A stretch of DNA of 23,255 nt from an uncultured delta proteobacterium (GTDB lineage Bacteria > Desulfobacterota > Syntrophorhabdia > Syntrophorhabdales > Syntrophorhabdaceae): contig CAIQJW010000234.1 in assembly GCA_903872255.1 (NCBI GenBank), forward strand, positions 1-23,255, given 5' to 3'. Every line of letters starts with the position of its first letter. The first letter of the stretch is position 1. Positions 22,325 to 23,255 of the stretch are shown in pieces. Under the pieces are notes generated by a model that was given only the letters and a program-made list of their open reading frames with translations, searched no databases and was not told the DNA's origin. The position numbers and the translations under genes are program-made.

Positions 22325-23062
22325 ATGGGTTTCGATCTCGTCATTGACAGCCATTCCCACTGGGGGCCATCGGTTTCGATGGGCACCGTCGTATCGACAT
22401 CCGAACTGCTCAAACAGCAGAAGGAAGCCGGGGTCGATTACGTTATTATCATACCCTTCCCGTCCACGGCAATCGAAAATAATTCGATCAATGTCCGTTT
22501 GCTCGATGAGTCAGGGAGGATCGACGGTTTTTTTCCGTATCACTATGTACGGGAGAATTACGATTCTGACGGATTCGATCCCCTGCCTGCCGAATATTAC
22601 GGTGGAAAATGGCACTGGATGAGGGGCATACAGGATTCTTCATCCAATTACCGGGTGCTTCAGGATCCCTTGCTTCCCGGGCTCGTCGAAAAGATCGCTG
22701 CAACCGGCAAACCGGTTATTTTTGAGGAGGAGCTGGATTTTACCCGGACCTTTGTCGAGATGTTCCCGGATATGACGATCATCATTCCGCACCTGGGGCT
22801 TCTCGGCGGGTACCCTCTCGATTTTCTCAAGGCCTTCAGGCACAATGAAAATGTCTACTTCGATACGGCACTCGGGTCAAGCGACACGATCTTCGAATTC
22901 GTCCGGGCGATCGGCCCCGAACGCGTTTTATTTGGCTCGGATGTCCCGTTCGGCACGATGAGGAGCGAACTCGCAAAGATCACCGGCCTTTCCTTGAGCG
23001 ATAAAGATAAAGAACTGGTCGTGTCCGGTAATGTAATTAGGCTGGCGCGGCTGCCTTTATAG
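22325..23062 (+). CDS. Amidohydrolase-2-type metal-dependent hydrolase
   Basis: This is a TIM-barrel protein of 245 residues. VIDSHSHWG gives the HxH pair (His10, His12), IIPHLGLLGGYP gives a conserved His (His156), and VLFGSDVPFG gives the catalytic Asp (Asp206), the order of the amidohydrolase 2 family. At the end of the strand that normally carries a metal or substrate His (PVxxH), the sequence reads KPVIFEEE, with Glu (about 134). The ATG at 22325 fits the family N terminus, but no Shine-Dalgarno is visible. Upstream ATGs (22181, 22277 and 22280) would add unconserved sequence overlapping the Nudix start region. The substrate is unknown. Confidence 0.82.
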   Translation: MGFDLVIDSHSHWGPSVSMGTVVSTSELLKQQKEAGVDYVIIIPFPSTAIENNSINVRLLDESGRIDGFFPYHYVRENYDSDGFDPLPAEYYGGKWHWMRGIQDSSSNYRVLQDPLLPGLVEKIAATGKPVIFEEELDFTRTFVEMFPDMTIIIPHLGLLGGYPLDFLKAFRHNENVYFDTALGSSDTIFEFVRAIGPERVLFGSDVPFGTMRSELAKITGLSLSDKDKELVVSGNVIRLARLPL

Positions 23063-23126
23063 AAGAAAAAATTGCGGGCACCGACTGGCATACCTGCAAT
23101 TATTAAGAACAGTTAAGGGGTATGGA

Positions 23127-23255
23127 ATGGGATTCTACAGATCTCCGGATGCAACCCGTAACATCAGCAGGCGTCAGTTTTTGAGGATAGCGTCGCTCGC
23201 CGGGGGCGCCGTTGCGCTTGCGAAAGTACCGGACGTATTCGCACTTTCGGCAAAG
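23127..23255 (+). CDS. N terminus of a Tat-exported protein (3' truncated by window)
   Basis: Forty-three codons are visible from ATG 23127, with AAGGGG 7 nt upstream. They contain a twin-arginine signal, SRRQFLRIASLAGGAVALAK, with the RR followed by a moderately hydrophobic, Ala/Gly-rich h-region and a possible cleavage near VFALSAK. This implies export of a folded, often cofactor-bearing protein. The mature part lies outside the window, so function cannot be said. An ATG at 23122 is in another frame and closes quickly. Confidence 0.8.
   Translation, partial: MGFYRSPDATRNISRRQFLRIASLAGGAVALAKVPDVFALSAK

Noticed and set aside
23065..23105. Hairpin ATTGCGGG...CCTGCAAT after the amidohydrolase as terminator
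   Set aside because: The stem is short with one G-U pair, the loop is about 14 nt, and no T-run follows.

Overview
This is a bacterial chromosomal segment with dense, short-spaced genes and many Shine-Dalgarno-led starts. The conserved order ispE-(spoVG)-tRNA-Gln-prs-rplY-pth-ychF, next to a TIGR03960 radical SAM gene and rng, suggests a Desulfobacterota-type (former deltaproteobacterial) genome or a neighbouring phylum such as Nitrospirota. That placement is inference from gene order and protein flavour, not from a marker phylogeny.

Layout. (1) 1-4123, + strand: the tail of phoU, then a tightly overlapping phosphate-uptake operon pstS-pstC-pstA-pstB-pstB. The two PstB-like ATPases are complementary. 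The first keeps LSGGQ but has lost the Q-loop Gln and the switch His. The second keeps both of those but has lost LSGGQ. In a PstB1/PstB2 dimer all the defects fall in one ATP site, so the pair reads as a heterodimeric importer ATPase with one catalytic and one degenerate site. PstA also has a degenerate EAA coupling loop while that of PstC is canonical. This is the most interesting system in the window. (2) 4124-6657, +: a heptamer-built inverted repeat, then an SPFH protein with three zinc ribbons and a second zinc-ribbon protein. (3) 6669-8319, -: an apparently leaderless membrane-anchored thermonuclease-like gene, coupled by TAATG to a two-TM potassium channel with a degenerate RCK domain. 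(4) 8359-8512: a MITE-like inverted-repeat element. (5) 8625-18126, -: a long housekeeping run: phosphohexomutase, TIGR03960-DUF2344 protein, rng, ispE, a spoVG remnant, tRNA-Gln, prs, rplY, pth, ychF. A second heptamer inverted repeat lies just after the phosphohexomutase gene. (6) 18215-23255: mixed genes: a DUF72 remnant, a LOG-family gene behind a good sigma-70-type promoter, a second MITE-like element, trmI and a TonB-like gene, an FxLyD-like protein, an Smr remnant, a Nudix hydrolase, an amidohydrolase, and the start of a Tat-exported protein.

Three gene remnants (spoVG, DUF72, Smr) look like clean deletion scars rather than point-mutation decay, and no insertion sequence lies beside them. 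Two repeat families, each present twice, mark four of the intergenic regions. I see no CRISPR array, IS transposase, prophage or plasmid functions.
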